Under the pieces are notes generated by a model that had not been told where the DNA came from, ran no database searches, and saw nothing but the letters and a program-made list of their open reading frames with translations. This document shows positions 14,936 through 16,037 of a stretch of 16,037 nt of DNA, in pieces. Location of the stretch: positions 1-16,037 of the forward strand of contig CAZULF010000046.1 of the NCBI GenBank assembly GCA_964621215.1, written 5' to 3'. The translations under genes and the position numbers were made by a program. Source of the stretch: CAZULF01 sp964621215 (GTDB lineage: Bacteria; Pseudomonadota; Gammaproteobacteria; UBA1113). Positions within the stretch are counted from its first letter, which is position 1. Every line of letters begins with the position of its first letter.

Positions 14936-15502
14936 ATGTCAAGTAGCAAAGAAATTTTCACTCAGGCTGAAGAACGCATGAAAAAAAGCCTAGAAGCCTT
15001 ACATAATAACTTAGGAAAATTACGCACTGGCCGCGCTAATATTGGGCTATTGGATCCTGTGCGAGTAAGTTACTATGGTTCAGAGACTCCATTATCACAA
15101 GTAGCTAGTATTACTATTACTGATGCACGTACCTTAACGGTGACACCGTGGGAAAAAGGCATGATGCAAGCGATTGAGAAAGCTATTATCGCAGCTAATT
15201 TAGGCTTAAATCCTTCTAGCGTGGGCGGTCAATCTATCCGTGTTCCTTTGCCACCTTTGACCGAAGAACGACGCAAAGATTTAATTAAAATTATGCGATC
15301 GGAAGGCGAAGATGCTCGCGTATCTGTGCGTAATGCACGACGTGATGCCAACAATCATTTGAAAGATCTATTAAAAGAAAAAATGATCAGCGAAGATGAA
15401 GAACATCGTAGCCAAGATAATATTCAAAAATTAACCGATAAATTTATTGCTGACATCGATAAGACTTTATCCAATAAAGAAGCAGATTTAATGGAGTTTT
15501 AG
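14936..15502 (+). CDS. frr: Ribosome recycling factor
   Basis: RRF works with EF-G to split post-termination ribosomes. The 188-aa protein matches the family (E. coli 185 aa). A long three-helix bundle forms domain I, with LRTGRANIGLLDPVRVSYYG near residues 29-48 leading into the small beta domain II. The conserved Arg-rich helix (EGEDARVSVRNARRDANNHLKDLLKE) returns to domain I. The start is the ATG at 14936 behind GGGG. The 3' end contains the GGAG that appears to serve as ribosome binding site for uppS. Confidence 0.97.
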   Translation: MSSSKEIFTQAEERMKKSLEALHNNLGKLRTGRANIGLLDPVRVSYYGSETPLSQVASITITDARTLTVTPWEKGMMQAIEKAIIAANLGLNPSSVGGQSIRVPLPPLTEERRKDLIKIMRSEGEDARVSVRNARRDANNHLKDLLKEKMISEDEEHRSQDNIQKLTDKFIADIDKTLSNKEADLMEF

Positions 15503-15504
15503 CC

Positions 15505-16037
15505 ATCGCTACCTTACCTCGACATATTGCGTTGGTTATGGATGGCAACGGCCGCTGGGCCAAGCAGCGATTTTTGCCGCGGATTGCTGGCCACAAAGCT
15601 GGTATTGATGCTGCGCGCCGTACGGTGGAAGCAGCAGCAAACCGAGGCATCGAAGTCTTATCCTTATTTGCTTTCAGCAGTGAGAATTGGCGTCGCCCAT
15701 CCGACGAAGTTGAAAATATTTTAAGTCTGTTTTTACAAGCACTGCAAATCGATTCAAAACGCTTACATCAAAATAATGTCCGTTTACGTATTGTTGGTAG
15801 CACACAAGCCTTTTCCACGAAGTTACAGCAAAGTATTCTTGATGCTGAAGCATTAACAGCAAAAAATACCGGATTAACATTGGTGATTGCCGCCAACTAT
15901 GGCGGTCAATGGGATATATTGAACGCAACACAGCAGATTGCTAAACGCGTCGAGCAGGGTGAGATTAAACCAGAGGATATTGATGAAAATTTGATTATGC
16001 AACATTTAACGCTAGCGGACTTACCTTATCCCGATTT
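15505..16037 (+). CDS. uppS: Undecaprenyl diphosphate synthase (partial, runs off the window)
   Basis: UppS condenses isopentenyl units onto farnesyl diphosphate to make the C55 lipid carrier for peptidoglycan. The window holds about 177 codons of a protein that is usually about 240-255 aa. Counting from ATC as residue 1, DGNGRWA is at 13-19 (catalytic Asp13), GHKAG at 29-33 and FSSENWRRP at 57-65; NVRLRIVG and IAANYGGQWDI follow. The frame is intact. It is open back to 15478, but no ATG, GTG or TTG occurs before a TTG at 15532 and the ATG at 15538, which are inside the conserved HIALVMDGNG block. The likely start is ATC at 15505, 8 nt after GGAG within the frr 3' end, giving I/M-ATLPRHIALVMDG. 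It is either a non-canonical start or an ATG changed by one base. Confidence 0.93.
   Translation, partial: MATLPRHIALVMDGNGRWAKQRFLPRIAGHKAGIDAARRTVEAAANRGIEVLSLFAFSSENWRRPSDEVENILSLFLQALQIDSKRLHQNNVRLRIVGSTQAFSTKLQQSILDAEALTAKNTGLTLVIAANYGGQWDILNATQQIAKRVEQGEIKPEDIDENLIMQHLTLADLPYPD

Overview
The window reads as a chromosomal segment of a moderately AT-rich gammaproteobacterium, most likely of the order Legionellales (Legionella/Coxiella/Aquicella-like). The taxonomic call is inference. It rests on gammaproteobacterial gene order (a divergent Smr gene beside prmB-aroC, and rpsB-tsf-pyrH-frr-uppS), on several families of short palindromic intergenic repeats, and on an isolated eukaryotic-like protein kinase gene of the kind these intracellular bacteria use as secreted effectors.

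Layout. Positions 1-744: an Smr-domain nuclease gene on the minus strand, bracketed by two 76-bp copies of a composite palindromic repeat. Positions 769-3984: a plus-strand housekeeping block of prmB (uL3 glutamine methyltransferase), aroC (chorismate synthase) and asd (aspartate-semialdehyde dehydrogenase). Palindromic elements sit in both of its gaps. A small unidentified ORF overlaps the end of asd and may carry a frameshift near its 3' end. Positions 4412-6584: an accessory patch with an antisense leucine-rich-repeat remnant, a pair of 13-bp direct repeats, a promoter resembling a PmrA box plus a perfect TATAAT, and a 554-aa Ser/Thr kinase-like protein whose 3' end runs 23 bp into dapD from the opposite strand.

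Positions 6562-11961 (minus strand): a membrane fusion protein and an RND efflux pump form an apparent operon, followed by dapD (lysine/peptidoglycan precursor synthesis). Positions 11962-12321 are a dense control region. It holds dyad operators for the efflux operon, a 33-bp perfect-stem repeat dyad, a strong rpsB promoter with a GC-rich discriminator, and an S2 (t44-type) leader. Positions 12322-16037: rpsB, tsf, pyrH, frr and the start of uppS, a translation, nucleotide and envelope cluster.

Most of the window is ordinary core genome. The points most worth a second look are the kinase with its PmrA-like promoter, uppS with no usable ATG/GTG/TTG start before its active-site motif but an ATC behind a good Shine-Dalgarno, and the organised palindromic repeats, several of which have paired or mirrored structure.
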